From: Pestalotiopsis fici W106-1
Taxonomy: Eukaryota; Ascomycota; Sordariomycetes; Amphisphaeriales; Sporocadaceae
Assembly: GCF_000516985.1 (NCBI RefSeq)
Contig: NW_006917092.1
Span: 3,860,619-3,924,618 of the forward strand
Direction: 5' to 3'
DNA: 64,000 bases
A program made the position numbers and the translations under genes. Shown here piece by piece: positions 21,563-35,613 of the stretch (position 1 is its first letter; each line of letters opens with the position of its first letter). The notes beneath the pieces are model-generated. The model saw nothing but the letters and a program-made list of their open reading frames with translations, was not told where the DNA came from and did not search any database.

Positions 21563-21968
21563 CTAGGTCACCATGTACCGCGTCCCAGACGGGAAGCCTC
21601 CCGTGCGGGCGACGGACTTGGCTCGGACAATGTCATCCCGCAAGCTCATGAGCCATGGGTGCACGGCTTTCCTCTCCAGCGTTAGTGGCGCATACGTACT
21701 AAACAGTCGAAATAAAATAAGGGGGCGCAACCCTCACCTTGCATATAATCCCGCAACGAGACAAACGTCCCGCCGTCGCCCGGCTTTACCTCGAGCTCGA
21801 GCCCCCTCCTGCGTAGTGGCCGGTCCTCCCCGCAGCACCGAATCTTGAACTCGGTATCCGAGTCGGCCTCCCAATTACCGTCTTCGTCGGCGTGCTCGGC
21901 AAACGGCCGGTCCTCGTCGCTAAGGTCGCCGTACGTAACGAACTCGGCGCTTTCGTGGTCCTGGTGCC
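21563..21968 (-). pseudogene. 3' part of host gene split by the retrotransposon nest
   Basis: This is the downstream half of a minus-strand gene whose upstream half lies at 42614-42922. Exon sequence 21738-21968 reads HESAEFVTYGDLSDED, then EFKIRCCGEDRPLRRRG and TFVSLRDYMQ. A 71-bp intron (GTGAGG donor, CTAAC branch, AAAG acceptor) leads to 21563-21666, which reads AVHPWLMSLRDDIVRAKSVA and stops at TAG. With the upstream half the rebuilt gene has 213 codons. Beyond the TAG the same frame stays open to 21399 with sensible content (GPRHIIEERGMWMDRHG), so the TAG may itself be a later mutation. From memory this resembles a conserved ascomycete family of unknown function; that is unverified. Cut off from its own start, this half is presumably dead. 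Confidence 0.8.
21964..21968. repeat. target site duplication GTGCC, left of element A
   Basis: These five bases match 42614-42618 exactly and directly abut the outer ends of the two A LTRs. Confidence 0.9.
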
Positions 21969-22136
21969 TGTGATGGGCTTACTAAGTGCGTGCAGTTACG
22001 CAGTTATGGCTAAATATAGTCTATAAATTAGCTTAAATAAAAAAAAGCTATTTTTTATACGCAAATTTTATTATAATTTATTTAGGCACCGGATTAATTA
22101 TATATCCGGTGCCGAAAATCGGGTATACCCGTAATA
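21969..22136 (-). repeat. LTR of element A, left copy
   Basis: 168 bp, same length as the right copy. Its outer 45 bases keep TG and CA dinucleotides (TGTGATGGGCTTACTAAG), while the inner part has lost them. On the element's own strand the LTR runs TGTTACGGG...ATCACA. Confidence 0.9.
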
Positions 22137-23459
22137 TTACCCTTTTTCCGGGCTTTTCGGAAAATTAAACCTTAAATTTTTAAAAACTCCCTTTTTAATT
22201 ACTAAATTATAATAGCCGCTTATACCCTAATTGCTTTATATAACGCTTTTTTTCCGTAATTCCTATTATAAAACCCGAAATTTTCCTAATTATAATGCGT
22301 TTTTTATTACGAATAAAAGATTTAAAACGTAAAATCTTTAATAATTATTAATAAACCGTTATTTTTTTAATATAAAAAAAAAACGCTATCCGGGTATATT
22401 TAAAATATTAAGGCTTTTATCGGGAGGTGCCTAATTAATTAACTCGATATTAAAAGGCGCGTAACCGGCCATTTTATATAGCCGGTATTTTTTTCGAATA
22501 AATAAAAAGATTCCTAATACCTTTTTCGAATAAAAATAAGAAAATATAAATAAATTAAAAATTTAATCCTAAATTCCGACGGAAAGCGAAAGCATTTTGC
22601 TAATTAGATTTTTAAGCTTTTTTTTTTTAGCTAGCCTTTTTTTTTTAAGCCTTTATTAATTACCTATTTTTAGCTGCTTTAATAATAGCTTTTTATTTTT
22701 TTTTTATTAAAGGCCTTATTTTAGCCTTTTTTTTTTATTTATTCCGTTACCTATACTAAATCGGGCTTTAAAATTATTTAAAGCTTATATATTATTAAAT
22801 ATAATTCGGGTTTATTAGGTAGGTTTTATATAATTTTATTATTTTATTAATAATTTTCGTTCGAATCCTTATTTTATAAAATACCGCTTTATATAAAGAA
22901 TCCTTTTAATAACCTATTTTTTTTTATAAAAGTTTTTTATTAAATATTAAAAACGGCTATTAATTTTCGCTTTTTTATAACGGTAAAAGATTTTCGCTTA
23001 TTTTTTATAATAAATTTACGTAAAATCGTAGCTAAATCCTGCTAAATACGTTTAGCTTAATTATTTATAAGCTAATAACTTTGCTAATTTTATATTTTAT
23101 ATTAATTTAGGATAGCTTTTTAAATATTTATAATATTTTTAGGTTTTTAAGCTTAAGCTATATTAAATTTTTAGCTTTAAATCGTTTTTATAGCTTTTTA
23201 TTTTTATTCGCCGTATTTTTTATTTTTTATTATATAGCTATTATTATAGCTTAAACTAGGTCCCAGCCTTTTTTTTATCGGTTTACGAATTTTTTAGCTT
23301 GCTTTTTATTTATTTTTTATAAAAGCTCCTATAGCGGGAGTATTTATTTTATAAATTCGGCGTGGTATTTATAAGTTAAAAAAAAAAACTAGCGCCGATC
23401 GAGGTATTACGGTTATTAATAATAAGCATAATAAAAAAAAAATTCGGGCTAATTATATT

Positions 23460-23464
23460 AAGCG
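23460..23464. repeat. target site duplication AAGCG, left of element B
   Basis: Exact match to 38180-38184, directly outside the B LTRs. Confidence 0.85.
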
Positions 23465-23647
23465 AGTCACGGCTAACAGCCTTATATTATACTAGCTAGC
23501 CTAACCCCTCCAATAGGTCCGTGCACCTAAATACTAATATTTATCTAATAATACCGTAGCTATTTATTTTATAAATTTCGTTTATAATTAAATTTATTTA
23601 ATACCTTTTACGTTAATGCATCGCCCTTAATTCCGTAAATCGTAACA
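23465..23647 (+). repeat. LTR of element B, left (5') copy
   Basis: 183 bp, starts AGTCACGGC and ends CGTAACA; the right copy starts AATTACGGC and ends TGTGATA. The inferred original ends are AGTCACG...CGTGACA, so the first base is A in both copies rather than the usual T. Confidence 0.85.
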
Positions 23648-26600
23648 ATTATAAACCTTTCATTTATCGGCCCGGATAAACCTTTTAATTATCCTAAAAA
23701 TAAAAATAAAAAAAATCAAAATAAATACCGAATAAACCCCGATTCCCAATATATAACGCGCCGCAACACGATTTATAAACCCGCGCTCCGAATACCCCTA
23801 TTAACGCGCTTAATAATAATACGCCTTAACGAAAAAGCGGGTAGCAATATTACGCCTTTACCTTTTAAAGCTATACGCTAAATCCGCTTTAATATAAATC
23901 GTTATAATAACAGCTTCCTTAATTCCCTATTTCCTAAAAAAAAAAAAGCTTCGTCGTCGCTCTTTTATTACGATATCTTTTTTGCCTATTATTAAAAAAA
24001 ATAAATAAACTTAAACCCTAGGCGCCAAAGCCGATAATAATAAATTTACCGAAAACGGAATCCCGGAAATTATTACTAACGCTATTTTTACTAATTATAT
24101 AAAAATATACGGTAAAAAAAAATTCGAGCGCTATACCTACGACCTTTTTAATAATACCCTAATCGATAATACCGCTAAACGCGTAAATTATCTAGCCGAT
24201 CGATTCGGTAAAAAAGGTCCTATTATATATTTTATTACTTTTATTAAAAATAATAAAAAAACATAGCCCAAAATAAACAATTTAATAAACCTAAACTAAT
24301 TTTAAAAAATATATAAATATAACGCTAAAGCTTTATTTACGGAGCTTAAAATATAAGCCTTAATAAATATAGCTTATTATAATTAAATAAAAAAATTATA
24401 CTAAATTACCACCGGTATTAATAATAACCTTTATCGTAATTATTAATAAATTATCCATTTCGGTTAAAAACTAAATAAAGCCTAAAAAGCTTTAATTAAT
24501 TAAAAGGCCTCCTAAAAAAACTAAATCCGTAAAAAAAATCGTAAAATCGACAAATTTAAAACCACTATTATGCGACTAATAGCTTAAACCCCGATAAATC
24601 GTTATCGCCGAAAAAACACCCTAGCCAGCTTTACGTCCACGGAAAAAACCCGTTATAATCGCAATACTAAAGCGGCCAAACCCGGTACCTTCACTAATAA
24701 ACCTAAAAATATTAATTTCGAGCATTAATTTATACTTTTTAAAAGCAAGCTCTCCGATAATACCGATTATTTTCCTATAAAAATTAGCAAAATCAATTAT
24801 ATTATTAATAAAATAAATAAGCCTACCGCAAATAATATCCTATCTTTCGTTTAATTAATATATAAATAAACCCCTTTATTTATTATAACTATATAAATAT
24901 TAAAGCACCTAAAATCCTATTATTATAACCCGAACGCCCGTAATAAAACATATAAAAAATATAAAAAACTATCGATATTTAACGACGCTATTTTTAAAAC
25001 TTTCCGCCTAAAATTCGTTAAATTAGCGGATATAACTAATATTCCTTAAGCTAAATTTAAGCGCGATTTTAATAATAAAATTCCCGCATAATTTAATAAG
25101 CGCATTATTAAAAAGCTTTATAATAAAATTATTAATTTCAAATCCTTTTATTAAATCTTTATTTAATATAATAATTAATAGCATAAAAACTTTATTAAAA
25201 AAATAATAACTAATAAAAAAATAATAACCGCGATAATAAAAATAAAAAAAATAATAAAAAAAACGATAAACCCTTATCGTCGGATGGTAATTTATCGCTA
25301 AATACTATTAACAATAACTTTTTTAACGCCGCCTTTAAAGCTATCGTGCTAAAAACTACCTTAAATAATCGTAAATTATACAAAACTCCTAAAAATATAA
25401 AAAACCGCAAAAAGCTTATTTAACAAAAACGATACTTTATTTATTATAAATAAAGATACGTCTTTAATAAAAATTTTAAAAAAAACAAAACCGCTAAAAT
25501 AAACACAGCTCATATTAATATTATCGCAACTAAAGCTATTATAAATAATAACCGAAAAAAGCTAAATAAAGCTATTACTAAAAATCTTAATAAATCCGAC
25601 GATTTAAAAAACTAATTACCTTAAAATAAATAAATTCTTTTTTTAAAAATAAAATATTAAGTTTAAATATAAAAAATTACGGCAAAATACCTTTTAATTT
25701 TTTCGAACGATACCTTAAAAAAAAGCCGCTCTAAATAAATTATTCCGTAATAAATAATAAAATATTATTTACAGTTAAAACTTTCCTTAATACAAAAATA
25801 AATATATATATTATAATTAACGTAAAAACTACCGCATAAATTTATACGCGGCTTAAAAAAAAAATTATTAAGGGTTTCCGTCCTTATCCGGTAGCCGGAT
25901 TTAATAATAAAACTATATAAAAAATAAATAGCGCCGTATTAGCCGATTTACGCATTTAAAAATATATTATTAAAAACGTACCTTTTTTAATCCTAAAAAT
26001 AAAACATAATATTATTATAAATAAAAAATTCTTTAACGCCTATAATTTGCCGGTCGACGTTAAAAAAAGCCGATTTTTATTCCCCGAATCGTGGCCTAAA
26101 AATTATTATATCCTAAAAATCTCCCGGGACGAAGCGAACCAGCTATTAAAAAACCTAAAATACCAACCAAATGCTAAACGCAAAAATACCGCGTTAAAAA
26201 AAAAAACAAACGATAACGCAACGGCCGGAAAAAAAATCAGACTCCCTATCCGCAAAAAACTCCAATATTACAACTACCCCTTTTATTAATCAAAAAAATG
26301 CCAAATAAAAAGCCTAACCGTTATAACGCAAGCAAAAAAATCCTCCTAAAAAACTATCCCGCAGCTAAAAAACGCAAATTCCGCCGTAAGCTATAAAATC
26401 TTAATAAAAAATATAAATTAAAAATAAAAACTTTCGTAAAAAACCGTATTCGATAATTAAAATAAAAAAAAAACCCTTAATCCGACGAATTATTAAAAAA
26501 AATCGATCTATTACGATAAATATATATAAAAATTTTAAAAAAGCCTATTTATAATTTAAAAAAACTCCTTATTAATAAAGGATTAAAATAGGAAATATAG

Positions 26601-27997
26601 CGCCGTTTAAGCTAAATAAACGTAAAAAAACCTTATAATATAGCTATTTTATAGCCCCGAAAACCTAATCCGGATTAAAATAAAATAAAACGCGACGTAA
26701 ACGGTTTATACGTCCTAAAAAAACGGAATAAAATAATACAAAAATCGTTTATTTAACGTAATAATAATCGAAGCGCTAGCTTTTAACTTAATAGCTTTTA
26801 AGGCTAATAAAATAAAAACTATAAGCCTAATAAAAATCGAAAAAATTATCGCCGACAAAAAAGCTTAGAAATTAATGCCAAACGACGACTTAAAGCTAAA
26901 AAAAACGGTATTAAAAATAATACCCGAAAAATATTATAAATTCCTTAATATCTTTAATAAAGCCAAATCCGATAAATTGCCTTTTAAAAAAAAAGCCAAT
27001 TATAAAATCGAAATTAAACCGGATGCTTAATTCGAAAATTTAATAAAATATAATCCCTTATATAAAATAATAATAAAAAAACTAAAAACTTACCGTTTAT
27101 ATATATAAAACAACATCTAAAAAAGCTTTATTAAAGCCAATAATACCCTATAAGCCTTTTTTATTTTATTCGTATAAAAACCAAACGGTCGAAAACTCCG
27201 ATTTTATATAAATTATCGACGTTTTAACGCGCTAACAAAAAAAAACCAATACTTTTTACTATTAATAAAAAAAATAATATCCTAAATCGCGTAAATAAAA
27301 TTTTTTATAAAAATCAATATTAAATAAGCCTTTTATCGCATTCGGATAAACCTTAATTCCGAAAAATATACCACCTTCCGGATAAAATACAATATATATA
27401 AATATAAAATATTCCCGTTTAAACTAATTAACGGACTATCTACCTTTCAAAAATATATTAACGATACCCTATTTAATTATTTTAATATATTTTATTCGGT
27501 ATATATAAACGATATCCTTATCTTTTTAAAAAACGCTCGAAAATATCGAAAATATATCCGCAAAATATTAGCGCGCTTATAATAAGCCGGGTTATAAACG
27601 GATATCGCCAAATACGAATTTTATATATAAAAGACCAAATTTTTAAAATTTATCGTAGGAATAAACGGCGTTAAAATCGATTTTAAAAAAATTGCCGTAA
27701 TAAAAAATTAGAAACCACCTATTAAAATTAACGGATTTATTAATATTAAAAAAATATAAACGTTCCTAAAATTTTATAATTTTTATAAAAAATTTATACA
27801 AAAATACAGAAAAATCACAAAGCCGTTAACGAACCTTATTAAAACTACCGCTAATATCTTAATATAAATAAAATTATGCAACCTCGCATTCGAGTTATTA
27901 AAAAGGATATTACTAAAAGCCCCGATATTACGCTATTTTTTATATAATACCAAAATAAAGGTAAAAACGGATTATTTTAACGGTATTACTACTAAAG

Positions 27998-28002
27998 CGT
28001 TA
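27998..28002. repeat. target site duplication CGTTA, left of element C
   Basis: Exact match to 35609-35613, directly outside the C LTRs. Confidence 0.85.
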
Positions 28003-28518
28003 TATAACGACTATACTACGGGTTTCTAGAATAAACCTGAAGTATAAAAGGTATTGGGGTTTATATTAATAGGGAACGGTAATTTCGAAAAAAAATATTA
28101 AATAATAAATATCTAAAAATAAAGGTAATTAAATTAATTTATAAATATAATCGTTAAAGCGTATTAAATGCTTTATTTATAAATAAAATAAATATTTAGA
28201 TTAATTATTAAAATAATAATTATTTATATAAAAATTTTTTTTATAATATATATTTATTTATTTTTTTACTAATATTTTTTAAATTATAATATTAAGCCGA
28301 TTTTATAATCTTAAAATCGATAAAATTTAGTAATCCTAATAATTTAACCGTTTAAATTATTATTAAAATTATAATTTTATCGATAGCTAGTTAATAGTTA
28401 TTAAAGATAGTAATTCCTATTTTGACCTATTTCCGGCTTTCGGTGCTAAGCCTTTTCCTTTTTTCCTTAAGCGCTAATATATTTATTTATTTTTATATAA
28501 AAATATATATTTATAATA
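28003..28518 (-). repeat. LTR of element C, left copy
   Basis: 516 bp, starts TATAACGAC (from TGTAACGAC) and ends TTTATAATA (from TTTGTAACA). It is strongly RIP-mutated compared with the right copy. Confidence 0.88.
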
Positions 28519-31500
28519 TTAGCTCCTTTTTTTATATTTTTTATCCTCGAAAAACTCTAAGCCGCTTAAATAAATCGTAATACCCACGTGCCGTAATTAT
28601 CCTATTTTCCCTTTTTTTATCGTTTTTTTTATTTTATTTATAATATATGCTTATTATATTAAAATTTTTATTAAAAATAACAAAAAAACGAAAAGCTCGT
28701 AAATAAATTAAATTTTTTAATTTTATTAAATTAAACGGTCGTATTATAAATATATCGTATACGCTTTGCTTTAAAAATAAGCGTTTTTGCCGAATAACGG
28801 ACGAAAAGTCGATTTATTATTTAAAGTATATCGCGCATTTTTCCCGGAAATACGATAATATTTTAATAGCTTTTACGCTTCGGAAGGTTTTAAATTAATA
28901 GCGGAAATTAGAAACTAAAGAAAAAAAGGCGAATAATAATTTTTTAAAATTTTATAAAAAAATAATTAAGCTTTAATCCTTTTTAGCGGCCGCTATTAAT
29001 CGGTTATTTCGGATTCGGAAAATTAAAATACGAATAAAAGCTTATAATTCCGAATTATTTATTTATAATATAAAGGAATTAAATAAGGAAAATAAGGTTT
29101 TTTTTGCCTTTAAAAATTACGAATATTTCGTAATAAATAATTTTTAATTATTAAGTATTTTTAACGAGCCTAATTAATCGGTATTCGGTTTCGGAAATAA
29201 TTTTATAAATTTTGGTCTTTTTATTAAAGCTAAAAATATTAGTTAAAAGCGATATAGTTTTTAATATATTTTTTAGGTTCCTAAATATTTTCCTTAAATA
29301 GGTAATTTTCTTATTTAATATAAAATTAATATCCGCGTCCGACTTTTTTATAATCGATAATTTTTTTAACGATATATTTTTATTAATTTAATTTTATTTT
29401 TAGTATTTCGTCGATTTTAGCGTTTTTTAGTGCTAATTCGAGCAGTAAAATATAAAAGGTTTTATAGTTTTTTATAATTTTTAATAATTTAAATCGGTAA
29501 TTAATATTCGAAATTTTTTTATTGATTTTAAATAATCCGAGTTTTTTAAAATCGAGTTTATGGCTTAATTGTTTTATTTTAATATTTTTGCGTAAAAAGT
29601 AAATTTTATTTCTTTTTTTAAAAATTAGTCCTTTAATTTTTTTTTTATCGTATTAAAGTTTTATTTTTTATTAAATAGCGATAAAGGTTTTTTAGAGTTC
29701 CGTTTATAGATTTTTAAATTATTTAACGCGTAAAATAGCGTATAATGCAAATTTTTTTTTAATAGTTTTTTAGTAATATCGGGTTCGTACCCGTAATTAG
29801 CGTAAAATAATAATATCCTAGTAGGTTTTTATATTATATTATTATATATAAATTATGCGAATAGCAATAATATAACTTAATTATCCTATTCGTAATTAAC
29901 GTAATATTTAAGGTATTTTTCGAGTATTTAATTTATTTATTCTATTTATCCGTTAATTTACGGATAAAAAGCTATTAAAAGCTTATAATCGCATTTTAGC
30001 TGGCTAATAAGTAATTTCTAAAATTTTAATATAAAAAATTTATTTTTATTTAAAATAATTTTATTTAATAATCCGTATTAACTAGCTATAATTCGGAAAA
30101 ACATATAGGCTAATTTTTTTGTATTATTGGTTTTTTTATATAAAAAGAAATAAGCGTATTTCGTAAATCGTTCCGTAAATATTAAGATATTATTATAAAA
30201 AATTTTAATTAAAGGTTTTTTCGAAAATAATAATTTTATAATAAAATCTAATATAATAAATTTCTATACCCTATCTAGCGGTAATATAAGTTATAGCTCC
30301 TTATATTATTTATATTATATTAACTTTGCTTTATTATATAAATTATATTTTTTAATAATATTATTAATTATTTATTAAAGGTTCGGGTAGTTAAATTTTT
30401 ATTAAATTCGTTTAAAAATTTTAAAAAATTTTTAATATTTATAAATTAGTAATTTATAATAATTTTTAATAAGGTTTTTTCGGAATTCGTCCGGTATTTA
30501 TAATTTGCCTTAATATTTAATAATATTTTTAAATTCTCTTATTTTTAATGCTAAATTATAAAATAGGTTTTAAAATAATAATTATGCTATATCGATAACT
30601 TTTTTTATTTAGCTATTATCGTTAATAACCTTTATAGCTATATATAAAATTATAATTAGTATTAGGTTTTTTTCGTTATCCGTTAAAAGGATAGTATTAG
30701 TTTCTTTTAGTATTTTTTAAAAATAATCCGGTTTTCGGCTAAAGGCGTCGGCTTTATTATTTTTTAATCTTTTACAGTAAATAATTTTAAAATTAAAGTT
30801 TGCTAAGAATTCTGCCTATTTAATTTATTATTTATTAAATTTTTTATTAATAATAAATAAGGCTAAATTTTTATAATCGGTATAGATTTTAATTTAGTAT
30901 TTAATTCCGCTAAAATAATATTTTTATTCCTAAAATGTTTCGATAATAGCTATAAATTTTTTATTATAAATTTAATAGTTTAATTATTTTTTTATAAATT
31001 TTTTGTTATAAAATATAATCGGGTATAATTTCCCGTTATCGTTTTTTTATATAAATTATCCGCTTATAGCGTAATTTAAGGTATTTATTTCGATTTTAAA
31101 TTCCCGTTTTAAATCTGCTATATATATTATAGGTTCGTCCGTAATTCGTTTTTTAATTGTTTCGAAGGCTTTTTACGCTTTGGGTATCTAATCGAAAAAT
31201 ATATTTTTTTTTTATTAGGTATATAAGCGGTACGGTAATGCCTTTAAATCTTTAAATAAATATTCGGTAAAAATTTACGAATCCTAAAAAAAATTTAATT
31301 TTAATTACCGTAATTAGGGTAGGCTAATCTTTTACTATTAAGATTTTAGATAGTTTTATTTTAATTTTTCCGAAAAATATTATATATTTTACGAAAATAA
31401 CTTCTTTTTTATAAAATTCGCTTTTTTTTTAAATTAATTAGCAGGTTCGTATTTTATAGTTTTTATAGTATTATTTTAACGTATCGTTAATATTCGTTAA

Positions 31501-34500
31501 AATTTTTAAAATAAATAAATATATTATCGAAATATATTATTACGAATTTATCGAGGTATTCCCTTAAAACGTCGTTAATTATATTCTAAAAGCTTATTAA
31601 TGCGTTAATTAATCCGAAAGGTATAACCTTATATTTAAAATATTCGTATTTATAACGGAAAGCGGTTTTCTATTTTTTTCCTTTTTTAATACGTATTAAA
31701 CCGTATACGTTAAGCAAATTTAAGGCTATAAATTATTATGCTTCGTATAATTTATCGCGTAAGTCCTTAATTAAAGGTAAAAAATATCGATTTTTAATCG
31801 TAATATCGTTAAGCTTGCGGTAATTAATACAAAATCTTTATTTAGGTTTTTTATCCTTATTTTTTTTAGGTATAAAAAATATTAGGTATCTTATAGATAA
31901 AATAAATTTTATAATCTATTTTTTTTATAATATATCCGCTAGGTATTTTTTTAATGCCTTTTTATGCTAAAGTTTTATTAGGTATATTAATATAAAATAT
32001 AGTTTTTTTTTTCTTAAAAAAATATTTTATAATCGTATTTCGTATGCTTTAGTAATTTTATTTTTAATATTTTATTAAATAAATCGCTAAATTCCTAATG
32101 TTTTTTTGGTATTTTAGTTTCGAATTTCGGCTTAATATATTTAATTATAAAATAAAATTTAAATATTTTAGGGTTATTTAAAGGCTTATTTTAGCGTTTT
32201 TTAAAGGCTAATTTTTTTTTAATATATTTTATTAAAATTAACCGGTATTTTAGTTAATTCTAAGGTTATTCGCTTATAATTAAGGTATCTTTAAAATAAT
32301 ATCGTAATTTGTGATTTTTATAATATCGCATTTAAATCTTTTTTTGTAATTTTGGATATAAATTTAAATATACGTAATTTCTATGCTTATTATTCCGTTT
32401 CCGTACGATATAAATTCTCTATTAATAGTATTAAATGCGTAAGGCGTTTTTTTTTTGCTTTTATAATATCTATAAAGCGTTAACGATTATTAGCGAAATA
32501 AAATTCCTTTAAGCTCCCGTATTTATTAGGGTTCGTATTTTTTAATTTATAATTTTAATTTAAATCGTAAAATATTCGTTAATATTAATGCTATTTATAG
32601 TACGTATAGATTTTTTAGTTGGGGTTTATTTTTATTGCTTTAAAAATACCCGTAGTCGTTTTCCGAATTTTTATTAATTTATTTATTAATTTATCGCGTT
32701 TCGGCGGCCGTATATATTTATTATTTTAATATATTTAAATTTTTTTTAGCTTATAAAAGTCGATTTCCGTATTATTTAAATAATTCGCTTATTTTTTATT
32801 ATATATTAAAAGTATTTTTTTATTTTTTATTATTTTTAAAAGGCTTTTTTAGCTTTTTATATTTTTAGTATATAAAATATAGGCTAATAATAATCTTAAT
32901 ATAGGTTTTTCCCGTTTTTTTTATTATTTCGATAATTAGTCGTAATAATAAATTAGCTATCGAATATATAGGTAGTTTATATTCGTTATTTATAGTTTAT
33001 ATTAAATTTTTGGCGTTATTATTTCTTAATTAGGTAGCTATAACGCGGATGCGTTTTATTGCCTTATATTTTTTAAAAAGGTGCTATATTTTAATTTTTT
33101 TTATTACGTAATATTCGCAATTATAATATAGGTATTTTTCCTATTTTTTATCCCCGTTTTTTAGGTATCGGTTTAAATTTTATAATCGTATATAAAGTAT
33201 TATAAATCCTCGAAAGTCGATATAATTAATTTTTATATTTTTTATTTTTCCCGCTTTAAAAAAGTAGTAAATAGCGTTTTTATTATATCGCAAAAGAAAT
33301 ATTTTTTTTCGGATTTTATTTTATAAATGCGTATTATAATTAGGGTTAATATATCCGTATTATGCTACGGTATTATATGCTAAGTATATATAGGTAAATT
33401 TTGCGTTATCTTTTATTACTGCTCCTAGGGTTCGTCGGGTCCATAAAATATTAGTTTTTTTTTAAAGGATTTTTGCAAATTATGGTACGGTATCCCATTA
33501 TTTTATTATAATAATAATTATATCATAAACGTAACTAATTCCGTTTTTAAATATATAATCGATAATATATTCTTCGTTATTATTTTAGATAAATTTAACG
33601 AATTTATTTTTTTTTTGCTTATTAAAGTTTATATTAATATTAATATTTTTTTCGCAATTAAAGGTATTATCGTATAAATTTTGCTAATTTTAGCCTTTTG
33701 CCTATTTTGTTTAGTAATATATTTTATTTTCTAAAATATCCGAAAATATATAATCGTTATTATTTTAGAATTGCCTTTATTTTTTAAAATATACGGTTTT
33801 TCCTAATCGTATGGCTGCTAGGGTTTTCCGTTTTTAAAAATATTATCTATTTTTATTTTTGCTAAATTTATACGTTCGGTATCCGTTATCGAAGCACGCC
33901 GTTTAAAAAAGTAATTCGTAAGGTATATTATTTTTTTTGGTATTATTAAACTGCCTTTTACCCTTTAGTACTGGCTTAAATCCTGATTTTTTAGGTTAGC
34001 GATACTCGTTAGCGTAATATCCTATTTTATCGTAATTATAATATTTAATTTTAAATTTATTTTTGCGCTAAATAGCGTTAAAATCTATTTATCCGTTATA
34101 GGTTCTATATAAGGTTTTATCGCGCTAATTAATTTTAAATTATTAAAAATTCCGTTATTTCCCTATATTAGCGTAATTTCGTTAAAACCGTAATATAAAA
34201 TAATTCTTTTTTTTCTCGTTTTATCGAATATATAACTAATTATCGATTTTAACGGTAAATTCGCTATATTTGCTAAACTCGGTTAATAGTTTAAAGATTT
34301 TGCTAAGTTCGTTTTTAATACTATCCTTAAATTTTCGATAATATAATATAATCCTAATATTGTCGGTATATTCTATTTTAACGATAATGCGTTTAAAATC
34401 TGCCGTATAATTAAATACGGATCTTTTCTATTTAAGGTTTTTAAATTCCCTTTTAGTTTATCGTTTTTCGTCCGGATCCTAGAATAAGGATCAAAGCGCC

Positions 34501-35092
34501 GCTTCGAATTTTATATAATTTTAGAAAATATTTTAAGTTTTCGCTTTATATAATTTTATTTGCTATTCGTGCTTAATTATATTTAAAAGGTAAAGTTCGA
34601 ATTAAATAAATGCTTATTTTTTAAAATAAAACGCAATATAAAATATTTTTTATTTTTTTATTATAAATTAATTACCGTAAAAAGTTTAATAGGCTCGGAT
34701 TTAGGCTAAAAATCCTCGGAATAATCCAAAGGTATTATTAAAAGCCGCTAATATATTAAGCTTAAGCTTTTCGGAATAAATTAAGGTAAAAATAATATTA
34801 GCTGCCTTAGCTATAATATTATTGAAATTTTGCAATTTTTATATAATTTATCCTATTTAGGTTTTGCGTATAAAGGAGGTAATTTCCTTTTTTTTAAATA
34901 CGCGGATTTTTTTAATTAATTTTAAATATTAGTTTTTGGTTAATTCGAAATTATTTTTTTCTATTTTTTACGCGAGCGAACGCTAAAAATATTTAAATAA
35001 AGAAAAAGGAGTTTTTCCGGTTAACGATATTTTGCTAAATATTATTTAAGGTTTTTTTTAAAGGTAATATACCTAAATAAAAATAATTAAAA

Positions 35093-35608
35093 TATAATAA
35101 TTATATTACGGGTTTTTAAAATAAATTTAAAATATAAAAGGTATTAGGGTTTATATTAATAGGGAACGGTAATCTCGAAAAAAAGTATTAAGTAATAAAT
35201 ATTTAAAAATAAAGGTAATTAAATTAATTTATAAATATAGTCGTTAAAGCGTATTAAATATTTTATTTATAAGTAAAATAAATGCTTAAATTAATTATTA
35301 AAATAATAATTATTTATATAAAAAATCTTCCTATAATATATATTTATTTATTCTTTTATTAATATTTTTTAAATTATAATACTAAGCCGATTTTATAATC
35401 CTAAAATCGATAGAATTTAGTAATTTTAATAATTTAACCGTCTGGATTATTACTAAAATTATAATTTTATCGATAGCTGGCTAGCAGCTGTTAAGGATGG
35501 TGGTTCCTATTTTGACCTATTCCCGGCTTTTGGTGCTAAGCCCTTTCCTTTTTTCCTTAAGCGCCAATATATTTATTTGTTTTTATGCAAGGGTGCATAT
35601 TTGTAATA
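35093..35608 (-). repeat. LTR of element C, right copy, partly unmutated
   Basis: 516 bp. The last 180 bases (from about 35430) keep many TG, CA and GG words that are TA, TA and AA in the left copy, for example GCTGGCTAGCAGCTG versus GCTAGTTAATAGTTA. This gives a good view of the pre-mutation sequence. Confidence 0.88.
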
Positions 35609-35613
35609 CGTTA
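35609..35613. repeat. target site duplication CGTTA, right of element C
   Basis: Partner of 27998-28002. Element B coding sequence resumes directly after it. Confidence 0.85.

Larger units (their letters stand above)
28003..35608 (-). mobile_element. element C, gypsy-type LTR retrotransposon inserted in B
   Basis: Two 516-bp LTRs (28003-28518 and 35093-35608) bound a 6.6-kb interior, with duplication CGTTA. Reverse transcriptase is on the minus strand around 31480-31640: FGLINALISF, then NDVLREYLDKFVIIYFDNIF, from a YLDDI core. The right LTR is therefore the 5' one. The plus-strand CTCCTTTTTTT just after the left LTR is a polypurine tract on the element's strand. The element order in the rest of the interior is not resolvable by eye. 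Heavy RIP-type mutation has removed all long open frames. Confidence 0.88.
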
